Positions 22,309 to 33,690 of a stretch of DNA of 64,000 nt are shown piece by piece. This DNA is from Rhyzopertha dominica (taxonomy: Eukaryota > Arthropoda > Insecta > Coleoptera > Bostrichidae). The stretch spans positions 61,773,325 through 61,837,324 of the forward strand of contig QCXZ01000064.1 in assembly GCA_025024175.1 (NCBI GenBank), given 5' to 3'. Under the pieces are notes generated by a model that saw only the letters and a list, made by a program, of their open reading frames with translations, ran no database searches and was not told the origin of the DNA. Positions within the stretch are counted from its first letter, which is position 1. Each line of letters begins with the position of its first letter. Position numbers and translations under genes: made by a program.

Positions 22309-22375
22309 AATGGCACTTCTCTTAACTTCTGGGGAGAAAATTGAAATAGTTCTGTGTGTGGGAGATCATAGGTAA
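22309..22375 (+). pseudogene. N-terminal stub of a DD41D-type transposase
   Basis: An ATG opens MALLLTSGEKIEIVLCVGDH before a stop. This matches the N-terminal pattern of DD41D mariner-type transposases (compare ERVEIIFIYG at 35223 and KTDMILIYGE on the minus strand near 43300). No further transposase follows. Confidence 0.55.
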
Positions 22376-22456
22376 CACGATTCAATAATTAGTTAGCAGT
22401 ATAGTACACTTTAGTGCTTTGGTATTACAGGATTTAAAAGTGTATATTTGTTTCAG

Positions 22457-22492
22457 GGAAAGCAATTCTACTTGATACGCTGGTTGATCAAG
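22457..22492 (+). other. Candidate 36-nt microexon
   Basis: Thirty-six bases lie between a good acceptor (TTTGTTTCAG) and a good donor (ATCAAG|GTGAGT). In phase 0 they read GKQFYLIRWLIK, reminiscent of a chromodomain strand (..YLIRWKG..). In phase 0 they could follow the donor of repeat copy 2 at 18.65 kb. No flanking exons were found, so this may be chance. Confidence 0.25.
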
Positions 22493-25289
22493 GTGAGTCC
22501 ATTTAATCTATGTATTTTTTTAGCATTTCACTTTTTAAATTTAAATCAACGATCAACGAGGGGGCAATCGAATTCTTGCAACTTCACTGTAACTTAACTG
22601 CTTTTTTACGATTGTGTAAATTGCGTTTATATTCAAGGATCAGCACGTATACCTAAATAAATTGACTTTCTTCTGCAACATAATTTTGAAATTAACCGAA
22701 TACGTATTAATTATTTTATCATTACTGTTTGATGTCAAGATATTTCTTGGATAGAAACTTTGACTTACCTATCTTACTTCCCTTTGAACCTGAATGGATT
22801 ACTTTAACAAATCGATTTATTCTTCCTCTTAAAGAAGCCACTCTTTTATTGAAATAGCAATTCGCATTGTCTGAAATGACAACACTGTATTACGTGGAAT
22901 CTTACCGTATCTAAAAATTGGACGAGCATGACTGCGATTCAAGTTCTCGATCAGCGGTTTGAAACGACCATAAATAAACCTATTGTGTACCTAATACGAA
23001 TTTGCACGACTCCTTTTTAGTATAAGAAACTTCTGCACCGCTTGCTGTTCGCTATTGAAGATTTTTTGTCGGTTTCCATGAAATTCCACGCGTTCTTTTA
23101 GAAATGACAAACTGTACGTTAGTGTAGACATAGTCATACACTTTTGTTTGAATTGTATGCTTCGATATTTTTATGACTTGAGTACTTGGGAAGTACTTCC
23201 ATTTTTTTCGTTATTTGTTATTGGCGTAATTTAATCGTTCAGAGACTATTTTTGTCTCCTAATGATTAAATATTAATAAATGAATTAGTAGACATTACAA
23301 ATAATACGAAAATGAATTTGTAAATTCCTCAATTTACACATAAAGAGTAACAATAGTGGCCTGAACCTGTACCTTGTGGTACAGAAAGAAATTTGGCTGT
23401 TCACTTGAATATGTTGCACGTCAGTACAGTACAGAATCAAGTTTTATTAACAAATATTTTACTAATTCCAAAACTGCACATTGGCTCAATATGTCAAAAA
23501 AATTGTTAATAATTGCACTGTTTTGTTAATAAAATACTGTCTAATGCCGTTATTAAAATTATCACAATTCCAAAACATGTGTTCGATCAAAAAGACACAT
23601 CTACGAAAAACGTATCTCAGTCATGAAATTAATTTAATTTAATTTATTAATTAATTTAATTTAATTTAATAATCTTCATTAATATTTAATCTGCGGGAAA
23701 TTTAACACACACTTGCCAAAAAATAAAGGGTAGTTTCAATTTCTCAATCTCCCTTTTCAGAATGCTGTATGAAAACGTATAGTGCATTCTAAACAAAAAC
23801 GTTTGATGTGTTTTAGTGTTAACTTACACAGTTACACAAAAATTATTTATTGTTTTTCTTACTCATGTCCACTTCTCGTTCCAAAAAAAAAGTACTGATT
23901 GTTTTAGATTTATCAGTAGCAAAAAATCACCTCGATAAACACTGAAACACTATACAAGAAATGGTAACAATTTAAACTTCAATGCAGTAATAAATATTGT
24001 GCAAATAAACAAATCAATATTTTTAATATTATTTATTACGAAAGGAAACTTTATCTAGTTTCAATTTCTGTATTTTTTGTTTTGTTGCTATTCTGTTTTA
24101 TCAACATTTTAAAGAAGTATAGCACCTTTGAACAGAGATAAAAGCATGTGTGTAGGGCGTTTATATAAATAAGTATTCTTTAATGTTTAACAGTTATTTA
24201 CTGTTTACTAGATAAAATGCTCCTAATAAAAACTTTTTTATACGCAGCAATGGGACAGTAATCCTACTAAAACGAAATGTAATAAAGATTATATTGTGAA
24301 AATGGATACAACACTTTTACCTACATATGAAGCAAATTTGAAAAGTTTGACAAAAAAAATTATACGCTCCAAATTCAACGGATGTAGCAACTGCCTTGGA
24401 TCGTTCTAAATTAAATTACAAGTTGTGAAACTACTCTTTTAATCTCAAACAGGCATAAAACTAATATACTAATTGTNTTCGTACTNGCCTTTTCGAAATT
24501 AATCGAATCTTTCTAAACTGGGTGCAGTTACGCAAAGGCCAATGAACATTTAGAAATGCGTTCATCTAGATCATTGGATTTCGCGTAGCAAACCTTCACA
24601 CGGTTTTTTAGTGGTCAGGTCAATTTCTAAATAAACTTCAGTAATGAATAATAATCGCAATCTTGCTGTTGCGTAATTCATTTCAGTGGTGTAAGCCAAA
24701 GAAACAGAAAATTCACGCTGATTGCCTCTGTATACTACAAACAGCCGCGGGGGACAACAAAAACAAATGGAATTCATATCTTGGAGCACGGTGTTTTCTA
24801 AGAAAGCGTACTGTTGTCCGGAAAAAGCTAATCTTATTATGGCTGTTTTCTTTTTATTACCATTTTCTATACAACGATTTGCTATACCGTTTTGTTGAAT
24901 ACAAGGGAAACGAGGAATTATGATTTGGAAATAATATAGTAAGCACGTGATTTTACACATAAAACAATATGGAGGGATTGCCTATTTCACAACAATAGAC
25001 ATGCAAAATTACATTACATTACAATTAAAACTAAAAGGCCTTACAAACCTATTTCAACGACAACAAACAAACTAATTGTTAGCATGTGACAGCTGAGTTC
25101 AAAACTGTTGTTCTTCATTGTATAGATCTTTAAAATTGATTTTTTTTCGGTGTTTGCCACCATTTATGGACATTAATTAAAAACTTTAACGTTGCTTTAA
25201 ATAATAAAATTTTATTTCGGTTTTCAAATACATTATTGTTCAATGTTTTATAAAAACCAACATTTCCAATAATTTATTCAACAGAAAAT
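22493..25289. other. ZP intron, no recognised gene
   Basis: AT-rich noncoding sequence with a (TTTAA)n-like simple repeat at about 23628-23672. Overlapping ORFs of 80-130 codons near 24.57-24.96 kb on both strands show no family resemblance. A short VPQG-like trace on the minus strand near 23.37 kb is too weak to call. Confidence 0.35.
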
Positions 25290-25870
25290 GCAGAAAGAAA
25301 ATAAAAATTAGATAATAACTACTTCAGAAGGTGTTTGAGAGTCAATCATTACTTTGTAAGCAAAAATTATATTATGTTATATGTAATAGCTCTAAAAGTT
25401 CTAAATGTATACGTTTTTGTATGCTATGTAAAATCGTAAAATTATTTTGGTTATATGTGTGGTTAAGTTCAATACAGTGTTTTAAAAATCCTGTTAAGTT
25501 ACAATTTTTTGTTGTAGAATCTTTTCTTTACTGTTTACCAACAATGCATTTAGGTTATTTTTGTTGACGGAAATGAAACTTTTGTTTTCATTTGTAAGAT
25601 CCTTTGCAATTCTGTCACGAATGTTCCGTATATAATTTATATATTGACAACATTTTTCGGTTGTTGAATAGGATTTAGGATAAAATTGAGAAAAGATTAA
25701 TTTGGATTGTTTTTCTTTAACATTTTCTCTATCATAGTGGGATTAAAGCCACTGCTGAACGCTAATTGTTTCATAATATTTAATTCATTGTCAAAATTTG
25801 CTTTCTTTAATGGAAGGTTTAAAAATCTATGAAGTAAATTATGGAAGGTTGACAATTTAATGTTTGTACA
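25290..25870 (-). pseudogene. Penelope-like element remnant lacking the GIY-YIG core
   Basis: Broken minus-strand frames read STFHNLLHRFLNLPLKKANF and NELNIMKQLAFSSGFNPTMI (the region after the RT), then NNLNALLVNSKEKI, then jump to FLKHCIELNHTYNQNNF followed by ILH. In complete elements the GIY-YIG nuclease lies between the last two, so it has been deleted here. Frameshifts and stops interrupt all segments. Confidence 0.7.
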
Positions 25871-26059
25871 ATTGTTTAGATCGTGCGTAAACTAAGTGTC
25901 ATTATCAGTTTTCTATATGTGCTGAAATTTTGTTTTCGTGGTGTGTGTTACTAATCACGAAACAAATTACAAAGATTATCCTGAGTTTTCATGGCAGATC
26001 TGATTTAGTGTGTTTGGGTAGTGATCTTCAGAAAATTTATAAAAGCACCCTAACTTTTA

Positions 26060-26338
26060 AACCGTAAACAATTGGATATTTTGTTCCATCAGGACAACGC
26101 TCCTGTACGCAAATGCCATATTGCAATGACTGTTATTTACGACGCAGGATTTGAATTGCACGAACACCCTGCGTATTCACCAGACTTAGCTCCCAGCGAT
26201 TATTTCTTATTTCCGAAATTGAAAGAATACCTACGTGGGACCAGATATGACGATGATTATCAAGTGATGACAGCAGCAAACGACTGGTTAGAGGACCAAC
26301 CACAAGAATTGGAACAAGGAGACTATGTCGAAAAATAA
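26060..26338 (+). pseudogene. C-terminal fragment of a DD34D mariner transposase
   Basis: DILFHQDNAPVRKCHIAMTV and HPAYSPDLAPSDYFLFPKLK carry the second and third catalytic aspartates with 34 residues between them, the classical mariner spacing. The following KEYLRGTRYDDDYQVMTA is typical of insect mariners. The tail is shortened: EDQP is soon followed by GDYVEK and a stop, so an internal piece is missing. The first two thirds of the gene are absent. Confidence 0.85.
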
Positions 26339-26406
26339 ACATACAATTATATTTATGTTTTGTGTCTTTCTATGTCAGGGACCGTAATTAACGATCTTCC
26401 CTCGTA

Positions 26407-27518
26407 TGCCCTAATCCATTGAAGATAGAAGTAACTTGCTTTCATCTCAGCAATCACCAAAACTTCAAGTTATGTCAAATAACATAATTCTGAAACATAA
26501 CTTCTCGCCAAAATACCTTGGAGTGACCCTAGATACGTCTCTAACTTGCAAGAAACATCTAGAAAACGTCAGTAAAAAATTACAGACTAGAAATAACATT
26601 CTGCATAAGCTTGCTGGTACAAGTTGAGGTGCAAATGCAAATGTACTCCGTACTTCTGCAACTGCCTTGCTTTATAGCACTGCTGAGTACTGCTGTCCTG
26701 TTTGGAAAAACAGTCATCACACAGGAAAAATTGACACTCACTTAAATACTGCAATGCGACTAATCACTGGAACAATTAAGTCAACTCCATTACCTTGGCT
26801 TCCGATTCTTTCAAACATTGCTCCTCCGGAGATTCGCAGACAGTTTGCTACATACAAAGCTTGGCAAAATATCAATCAGTTCCTAATGAGTTTCTGATTT
26901 CCCGAGATCTGCAAGAGCTACCTACAACTCGGCTAACTTCTAGAAAACCTGTGTGGACAGAAGATTTCCTTCGTGCTCCTTATACCATTGAAGATGCATG
27001 TGTTCTGTTTGGCAACTTAAGAAACATGATATATTCAATCAGCAGCTTATAGACGATCCTACGGAAGAGGTAGCAGGAACTGACCTCCCAAGAAGGTCTT
27101 GGGTCACTCTGAATCGCCTTCGCACTGGTGATGGGAAATGCAAGTTTTTTCTTAATAAATGGGATTCATCTATCAACCCTTCTTGTGAATGTGGAGATCC
27201 CCTCCAAACAATTGGACATATGGTCAACAGATCCCCCCGTACAGCATGGCCTGGTAGTTTTGCGTCTGTCCATCGTGTTGATGAAGGTGTTAAAGACTGG
27301 CTTAAGACAATAGAGATCTGATTGGAGTTTTCTGCTGTTTTCTTCAATACTCTATCCAGAATAAATACATACATGTATGTATCTATTATGGATAAAGCGC
27401 AAATGCGAGAGCTCTTATCGTCGAATGAAAATATTTTTTTTCTTTCAACGCTTTTATAAAAGTCGACCGTAGTCGCATGAAATTAACAGTACTGTGGAAT
27501 GTATTGATGATTTTCATA
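26407..27518 (+). mobile_element. 3' part of a non-LTR retrotransposon, copy A (5'-truncated, decayed)
   Basis: The similarity to copy B (60.4-61.7 kb) begins abruptly at TGCCCTAATCCATTGAAG (26407), directly after the mariner fragment. Broken frames preserve YLGVTLDTSLTCKKHLENVS, RNNILHKLAGTS, then PRRSWVTLNRLRTGDGKCKF, CECGDPLQTIGHMV and a terminal DWLKTIEI stop at ~27321. This is the region behind the RT in endonuclease/RT-type elements; I do not assign a clade. AATAAATACATACATGTATG follows. The match to copy B goes on ~150 bp further, to about 27518. Confidence 0.85.
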
Positions 27519-27699
27519 GCAAAAACATCAAAAACTTTAAAATATCGTCTGCTAAGCAGAAAACGACCAGAACTGACCGCAGTTCCATGTCTCTTCCCAC
27601 ATTTCTGACCGCGGCAATTCAGGATCGATCTATCTTTCGAACGATCTTCGGACGACTGCAATTTTGCCGTCTTCTCGTGGGCGTGGTGCTGCTGCTTAC

Positions 27700-27861
27700 C
27701 TTTTCGCTGTAGACGGAATCCTCGTCGGCCGCAGCTTTGGCCAGGTCGTTGGCCTCGTTGACGTAGAGGCCGCTGTACACCTCGATGGTCGCCGGGGTGC
27801 CCTCGGATTGCTCTCCGCCGGACTGCCTCCTCGACCTCTTCTTCGCGGCGCAGTCGGGCCG
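27700..27861 (-). CDS. ZP-domain protein, exon with furin-type cleavage site
   Basis: A GC-rich exon of 54 codons, phase 0 at both ends, between acceptor CTTTTGCAG and donor GAAAAG|GTAAGC. It begins RPDCAAKKRSRRQSGGEQ. The cysteine completes the ZP-C pattern started in the exon at 43753, and RSRR is the dibasic proprotein-convertase site that releases ZP ectodomains. It continues with an acidic linker (TIEVYSGLYVNEANDLAKAA) leading to the transmembrane exon at 15669. The base composition differs sharply from the surrounding intron. Confidence 0.88.
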
Positions 27862-28079
27862 CTGCAAAAGAAAGGCGTTATTAATGTACGAAAAGTGACG
27901 GGGCACGGTTTCGGGCGAACGCGTGGGTCACGATTTTGGCGGGCCGTTATCGACGAAAATGGTCGGCGACACCGACCAAAAGAAGAAGAAAAAAATCGCG
28001 GAAAAAGGAGTTTTGATGCGTTGGGTACTACGGATGACAACACATGTTTAGTTTTCTTTCGATATTTTTTTTTGCAATG

Positions 28080-28195
28080 GTCTCAAATAACGTTCTCTTC
28101 ATATTATTTTGACAATCGTTTACAAATGGTTGGTGTACCACAGGGATCAGTATTAGGACCCCTTCTTTGTTTAATGCATACGGCGGTTATCTAAA
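28080..28195 (+). pseudogene. Short RT fragment of a non-LTR retroelement
   Basis: RLQMVGVPQGSVLGPLLCL is the conserved GVPQGSxLGP block of non-LTR reverse transcriptases. The usual YxDD block does not follow, and the frame ends within a few residues. It is an internal fragment in a ZP intron. Confidence 0.65.
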
Positions 28196-28260
28196 AAATA
28201 TTAACGAAACGTGATAAGATCCTGGGACAGATTCATTTTTTGGTGTACTTTTGAATTATG

Positions 28261-29672
28261 TTCCACGAGGGGGTAATCACAGGGATGTGTTTGTACAACT
28301 GTGCTTGGATCTGTTGAGTGGATATGTCTGGATGTGGATGGATGTGATTTGTAAATTTGAGCATGCGCGCATGTGCATAGCCCACAAAAAAAACAATCTC
28401 AAGTGCTAAAAACCTGACCTAAAACCACGCGTTTCACTTCGCATTTTACGTTTGCTGGCTTTTTAATGAAAATTCAAGCAGTGACAGACTGAACCGTGTA
28501 AAAATTACCCAAATTTCTAATGACCATGTATGGGTGTATTTTTGGTATAAGTTACAGGGCGCCAAATAGAAATAGTACTTTAATGGAGAGCGTATGTACA
28601 TTCTTTCAAATATATTAAAGGAAAAAGAAAACATTGACAATATTCACTTAAAACAGCAACAGTTACAACAAAGGTCTGGAATGCTTGGGCAAATTTTATG
28701 AACTTATTGATTTTTTTACTCTCCCTAAAGACAAAAGTGTTGACATAAAAAGATACGTGCGCATTATTCCTGAAAAATAAACAAATGATTCTCAGATCGT
28801 TGTACCTAGAAACTTGTACAATGAAATAATCTTAATTCATTCAAACAACTTGGAAGGATCAGTAAAGCTGTTGTGAGAGAAAATACTCTTGAATTTGAAA
28901 CTAGTTTGGAAACAAGTGAAGATGAAGAAGGAATTGGCTTATGCAGAAGACAAAGATACCGAAAATTTGTCATTGGATGAAGATAAAAATACTAGTGTTA
29001 GTATTATGCTTGAAAACTATTACAGTCTAGTTTGATGACCGCTGGTATCTGGGTTGGAAATTTAAATCGAAGAAGTGTAGTTCGGAAAATTACAGCAAAG
29101 AAATAAATAGAAAAATCATTTTTATGTTCCAGTAATTTAACAAAGCTCGCAACCTTTTTGTCTGAAAAGGGCAGATAAGCGAAATATAAAAAAAATATAA
29201 ATCTTCTGAGAATCGAAATTGAGTATTTTTTAGATATACATTCTTCGAAGACAAAGTACTTTTGAACTATTGAAACATTCTTTTTCTTTACATTTTTTTA
29301 CTATGTTATGTACGTTTAGGATTTCTTTTTTTGGCATACTTAGACATATATTTTGTAAAAAATGTTTGTGTATTTCCTTTGTCTACGATCTATTATTATT
29401 TTACATGTGCAAAAAGTAGTAAAGAGGGAGTCTGTATAGTCTATGAAACTCAGGATGTGTAAAAAGTAATTCTTGAGGTTCTCTGTCTAAATAAGTGTGG
29501 ATTAGCGTGAATAAGTCTTAATTTTGCAGGAGGTGTAATGGATGTGTGTGGATATATATGGATATGGGTGGATTTGGATGGATGTACACGTTTGTCCATG
29601 GATGTATGTCGGTGTGTTTGAGAAAATGGATGAGTTTGTACAATTTTGGGTGGGTGATTTCCCCCTCGGTAT
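28261..29672. mobile_element. Possible ~1.4-kb element with short inverted ends and GGATGTGT-rich margins
   Basis: CCACGAGGGGGTAATCAC at ~28261 is matched inverted by GTGATTTCCCCCTCGG at ~29657, and both ends are followed inward by G-rich, GGATGT/GGATAT-repeated DNA (28275-28345 and 29540-29640). The middle has broken ORF-like stretches (for example RWYLGWKFKS near 29040) that I cannot assign. No target duplication was established. Confidence 0.35.
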
Positions 29673-30410
29673 AACCCCTTCAAAGTTTTAAATAGCATCG
29701 CTCTTTGCGATACTTAAAATGAATAATGTTTTGACCAGGCATCTTGGTAAAAATGTTACACGACAAAGAAAAAAACATGTGCTCAAAGTGTTTAATACCT
29801 TGGTCTAAAATTGTACACTAATGTTACTTCTTAAAGAAAATTCTTCAAATATATCTACTTTATTTATAACCAAAGCGCTTTCAGCTCATATAAGCCATCA
29901 TCAGTTTCTAATAAACTGAGAAATACAGAAGAATTTATATAAAAGTGATATGGCAAATTCGAAATAAGCAATCTTGACTTTAAATAAAAAAGGAAGCCTA
30001 CGTGCCAAAAATACAAACACGTATCCAATAATCAAATAAAGAATTTAGATTGGGACAACTAAAATTACAAAAATCATTGAAAATTGTAAAATTACCGTTA
30101 TCTATAATTTTCTATATTTCTAGAAATTCTAAAAAAATTAATTTTGAGGCTTTGTTACAAACATGTAAAGAGTTTGAATTACTTAAAGAGGCATTGTGTT
30201 TAAATGACAATAAATGCTTTGCTAACGAAGAATTTGTATTAACTATATCAGTATTTTTATGGTTTTCGTATTGTCTTAAATATTCATTGGCTCTAAATCC
30301 GTTTGACCAGTATAAGAATTACAATTAAATAACGAGAAAACACTGCCTACCGTAGAAAATCCAACACTTATCCCAAGACTGTCTTAAATATTAAACAGTC
30401 TGCTGTTAAA

Positions 30411-30716
30411 TTGCAACTTACTTGTGTTACACAAACAGAATTTGTCTTAAATCATTTTTTCAGTTTCGACAATAAATATTTCATACAAAATTCAGGTTTA
30501 CCAGAACTTTTTATGAATAATTTAGAACAAGGTATTTTCAAGAACGCGACCTTTTCGTCCCATATTAATTTTTGGCATCGTTATGTACATATATTTTGCC
30601 TTTCTGCAGGAAATCACAATGCCTTAAATAATTTTCTTACATTTATAAATTCTCTTCACGATTCTACAAATTTTAGTTATGAAATAGAAATTAATAATCA
30701 AATTATTAGATGTTAG
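30411..30716 (+). pseudogene. Inactive Penelope-type reverse-transcriptase fragment
   Basis: The frame reads EFVLNHFFSFDNKYFIQNSG, LPELFMNNLEQGIFKNATF, HINFWHRYVHIFCLSAG and LNNFLTFINSLH, aligning with the Penelope RT palm. The GLPMGSPLSPLL-type block has been deleted (GLP is joined directly to ELFMN). The catalytic YVDD has become YVH, losing both aspartates. The protein cannot be an active polymerase. Confidence 0.8.
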
Positions 30717-30780
30717 ATGTATTAATTATACGAAATCAGTCTTCTCCTTACCTATCTTTCGAAATTTTTAGAAAACCCAC

Positions 30781-31131
30781 ATGTACAGGCAACATTTTAA
30801 TAATAACTTTCCAAATCATTCATTACAAAAATTATACTTTAAATATTTAACAAATTTTAAGTTTTCTTTTAACATCATTTATGTTGAGGAAGCCAAAATT
30901 TGGTCGGTCCAGTCTCACTTAGTTTATCTAAATAGTTTTTCTCTCAAGGGATTTTATACTGTAGTCAGTGTGTTTTCCCGTTTTGTTCGTAATAAAAACA
31001 AAATTGTTTTGAATCATTCGGGAGTATATAATTTTTCTTGCAAAGATTGTAATTCTGTTTATATTGGTCAAACGGGAAGATCATTTTCAATTAGAGGCAA
31101 TGAACATTTAAAACAATATGAAAAATACTGA
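30781..31131 (+). pseudogene. GIY-YIG endonuclease remnant of a Penelope-like element
   Basis: The end of this 116-codon frame reads SGVYNFSCKDCNSVYIGQTG followed by RSFSIRGNEHLKQ, with the GVY...YIG pair, the arginine and the EH of the Penelope-type GIY-YIG nuclease. The stop at 31129-31131 cuts the domain short, before the usual C-terminal part. Confidence 0.75.
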
Positions 31132-31382
31132 TATAGTTAATACAAATTCTTTGTTAGCAAATCATTTATTGTTATTTAAACACACTGCCTCTTTAAAGTT
31201 CTGTGCTACCTTTTTGTTTGAAGTTAAGATTGCTTATTTCGAATTTGACACTTGTATATAGATTCTTCTGTATTTGTTTTTTTATAAGGCACTGATGTTG
31301 GCTTACATAAGCTGCGTTTTGTCAATTTGGTTACAAATAAATTGGATAATAATAGAATTTTCTTCAAGAAGTAACACTACCA

Positions 31383-32719
31383 TATTTCCACTTTGAGCAT
31401 ATGGACCAGTTTACAATATTTTATACTAATCTGTTTTTTTCCAAAACGGGGTCGGAAATGTACTTTTTCCGCTATATCTCGTTTAGAATGACTATCTGCG
31501 AGCTGGTATTTTTATTTTTACAAAAAACCCATATCAAATTATGGTTGTTCAAAGTGAAAGGTACTCGCCAAAAAAGATGTTTTTTATTTCTTGTTCAATG
31601 CCAGTTATTGCATAAAATATTAACGGTTCATGTTTGTTTTGATTCCATCTTTGATCATTGATACTTTTTTTAAAGAAATTACATTGATGAGTCGAAATTG
31701 TCAGTGGGTTACGAAACAGCAATGAATGCAAACAAAATGTAATTGCTGAGTTAAAACACCTGTGTAAACGCTGTTTGTTCGAGCAATAAGGCAGTAACAA
31801 CACGTTCATATGTATCCATCTTTGTTGACTAAGATTTATGCCACGAGCATATTAGAAGGTCCTTACAACAACCAGCATGGTACACAGTTCCGTATTGGTT
31901 TTTAGTAGATGATGTCTTACAATTTCAATTTTCAGTTTTTCTTATCCAGATGCAAATTTATCTAACAAGAGAGAAAGAATTCGCATAGATAGTCGAATTT
32001 TATCAAAACTTTTTTAAATTAATAATGGGTTTGTTTCCAAACTGGTATATTCTTTATTTGACCATTCCGTTGGGCTTTGTTACAATAGTCGTAGTTATTA
32101 ATATTTGTCAAGCACACCCTATGTAAATAAACCGCAGCCATTGGAGTAAATAAGGGAGTGTTTTAGCCAAGAAATTCATCAAAGAATTTGTCATTGAAGT
32201 CGGGTTCAAAGAAGCAGGACCGCTGTTGAATAATTATTCGACATTAAGGAGTGGCGTTTCATTATTTACAGATGAAGTTTTTTGGTACCACTTTCTTTCA
32301 TGAATTAAGTTTGTGTTTTTGTGCACTGTTCACTTTGTCGTACGCAGTTTTGTTACGCTGCAACGCTTTGCTATTTTTTCATTATTCCACTTTTGACAAT
32401 CTATGGCAGCTGCAAACGGTGCAATTACAGTTAGTATGCAACACTAACCGGCTAAATTACGTGAAAGCTGTGTATTTACCGATCAGGTGCCTATGAAATT
32501 GAACGCACCAGTAAAAAAACGAGGCACGCAAGTAGTACTATTGTTCTAGGGGCTATACAGAAAGTCATTCTCACAAGCGTGTTACGCAGTTCACGATTGA
32601 AGCACCCATTTATTAGGTTGTATACGTTTATGTTGCCTCCATCTTTAACAGAACAGGACGTCTGTTTTTTACCATAATTATTTGCATTTCATTTATTTTA
32701 AAGGATGTTCTAAAATAAG
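31383..32719. other. ZP intron, no recognised gene
   Basis: AT-rich sequence with several 80-codon ORFs on both strands that match nothing I know. No repeats with clear boundaries were seen. Confidence 0.3.
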
Positions 32720-32724
32720 CATTA

Positions 32725-33690
32725 ATGAGCCAATTCTTGAAGATTATTAGTTCTGTAGAGATTGTCTCGAAAGATCTTGACACTTTTTATTCTACTAGCG
32801 ACTCAAGTGATGCCCGCAGTACCATCTTAAATAATTTGCAACTATTTTCACAGCTCAACGGCGTTGGTAATTATGTTCTGACTTTGGATCTTGTTTATCA
32901 TCTTTCGATTATCTGATGTTGGATTTTGTTATTTCGATGCTTCACGTGCAGCTCCATTTGACATAAACGCTGAGTGAAGTATCCCAAAATGAACCTAAAA
33001 ATTTTTGGTATTTTAATGACCGTGAGTATTCAGCTCCAGAGGATATCATACTGTAGTTTCTGAACCTAAAGATTCGTTTTCTAACGTTGTTTCTGTTTCA
33101 TTATTTTTCTGGAGATGATGTTTTCTAAACATTGAAGGCTGCTAAGAAGCCCTTTACTTCTGGAGTCGATGGTGTTCCCAATTGGTATTTTTTCTACACC
33201 GCCTTCATATCTTTTCAATCTTATCCTGAAGACGTCTACTTTCCGAATTTCTATGTCCAATATTTAAAAATTGTGACATAAATAATATATCTATTATAGG
33301 CTGGTTCTCTTATTTATTTTATATCAACATCTATATGAAAGTGTCCAGAGCACAGTTTCTTCAGCATGGTTTTGTGCGCAAAGATGGCTTTTCTTCTTTG
33401 TTCATAAACTTATTTCAATCATATCTGCAAAATCGCTATTTTATGTGTTGGTACATCCGGTGTGGTGTGCCTCAGGGATCAAATTTTGGTTTATGCTTTT
33501 TCTCCATAATCTGAAAGCTTCCGAGCTATTTTCAAGGAAGACACGGAAATGAATGTCGAAACGTCCAGAGGCCAAACAAACATGTCAAATATATTTTCGG
33601 ATTGCTTTTTACTAATTTTCTCAGCGAAAATGACAGTTGTGGTCGAGGCGATCGCCGGAGTTTTCTGATAAAATTCGTGATACAGAGCAC
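32725..33690 (+). pseudogene. Degraded non-LTR reverse-transcriptase fragment
   Basis: Broken frames contain LKAAKKPFTSGVDGVPN (the block with S-G-x-D-G-[IV]-P near the start of non-LTR RTs) at ~33130, HGFVRKDGFSSLFINLFQSY at ~33370 and CGVPQGSNFG at ~33460. The order is correct for one RT domain, but stops and frameshifts are frequent and the YxDD block was not found. The part before 33120 is assigned only by proximity. Confidence 0.6.

Larger units (their letters stand above)
29822..31376 (+). mobile_element. Penelope-like element flanked by inverted terminal repeats
   Basis: The left end (29822-29904) and right end (31292-31376) are inverted copies of ~83 bp. The left, read on the minus strand, gives CTGATGATGGCTTATATGAG..AAGCGCTTTGGTTATAAATAAA..TTCTTTAAGAAGTAACA. 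The right reads CTGATGTTGGCTTACATAAG..TTGGTTACAAATAAA..TTCTTCAAGAAGTAACA. Between them lie RT and GIY-YIG remnants in plus orientation. Penelope elements often carry partial terminal copies in inverted or tandem arrangement, which this fits. The element is decayed and shortened (~1.55 kb). Confidence 0.8.

Noticed and set aside
23335..23400. Minus-strand VPQGTGSG resembling an RT motif
   Set aside because: Too short and too degenerate to distinguish from chance.
24571..24960. Overlapping 86- and 129-codon ORFs on both strands
   Set aside because: Neither resembles a known protein and there is no supporting splice site or poly(A) signal; treated as chance.
27664..28194. 176-codon plus-strand ORF over the GC-rich exon
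   Set aside because: It is the antisense shadow of the ZP furin-site exon plus flanking intron; only its last part is a real RT trace.
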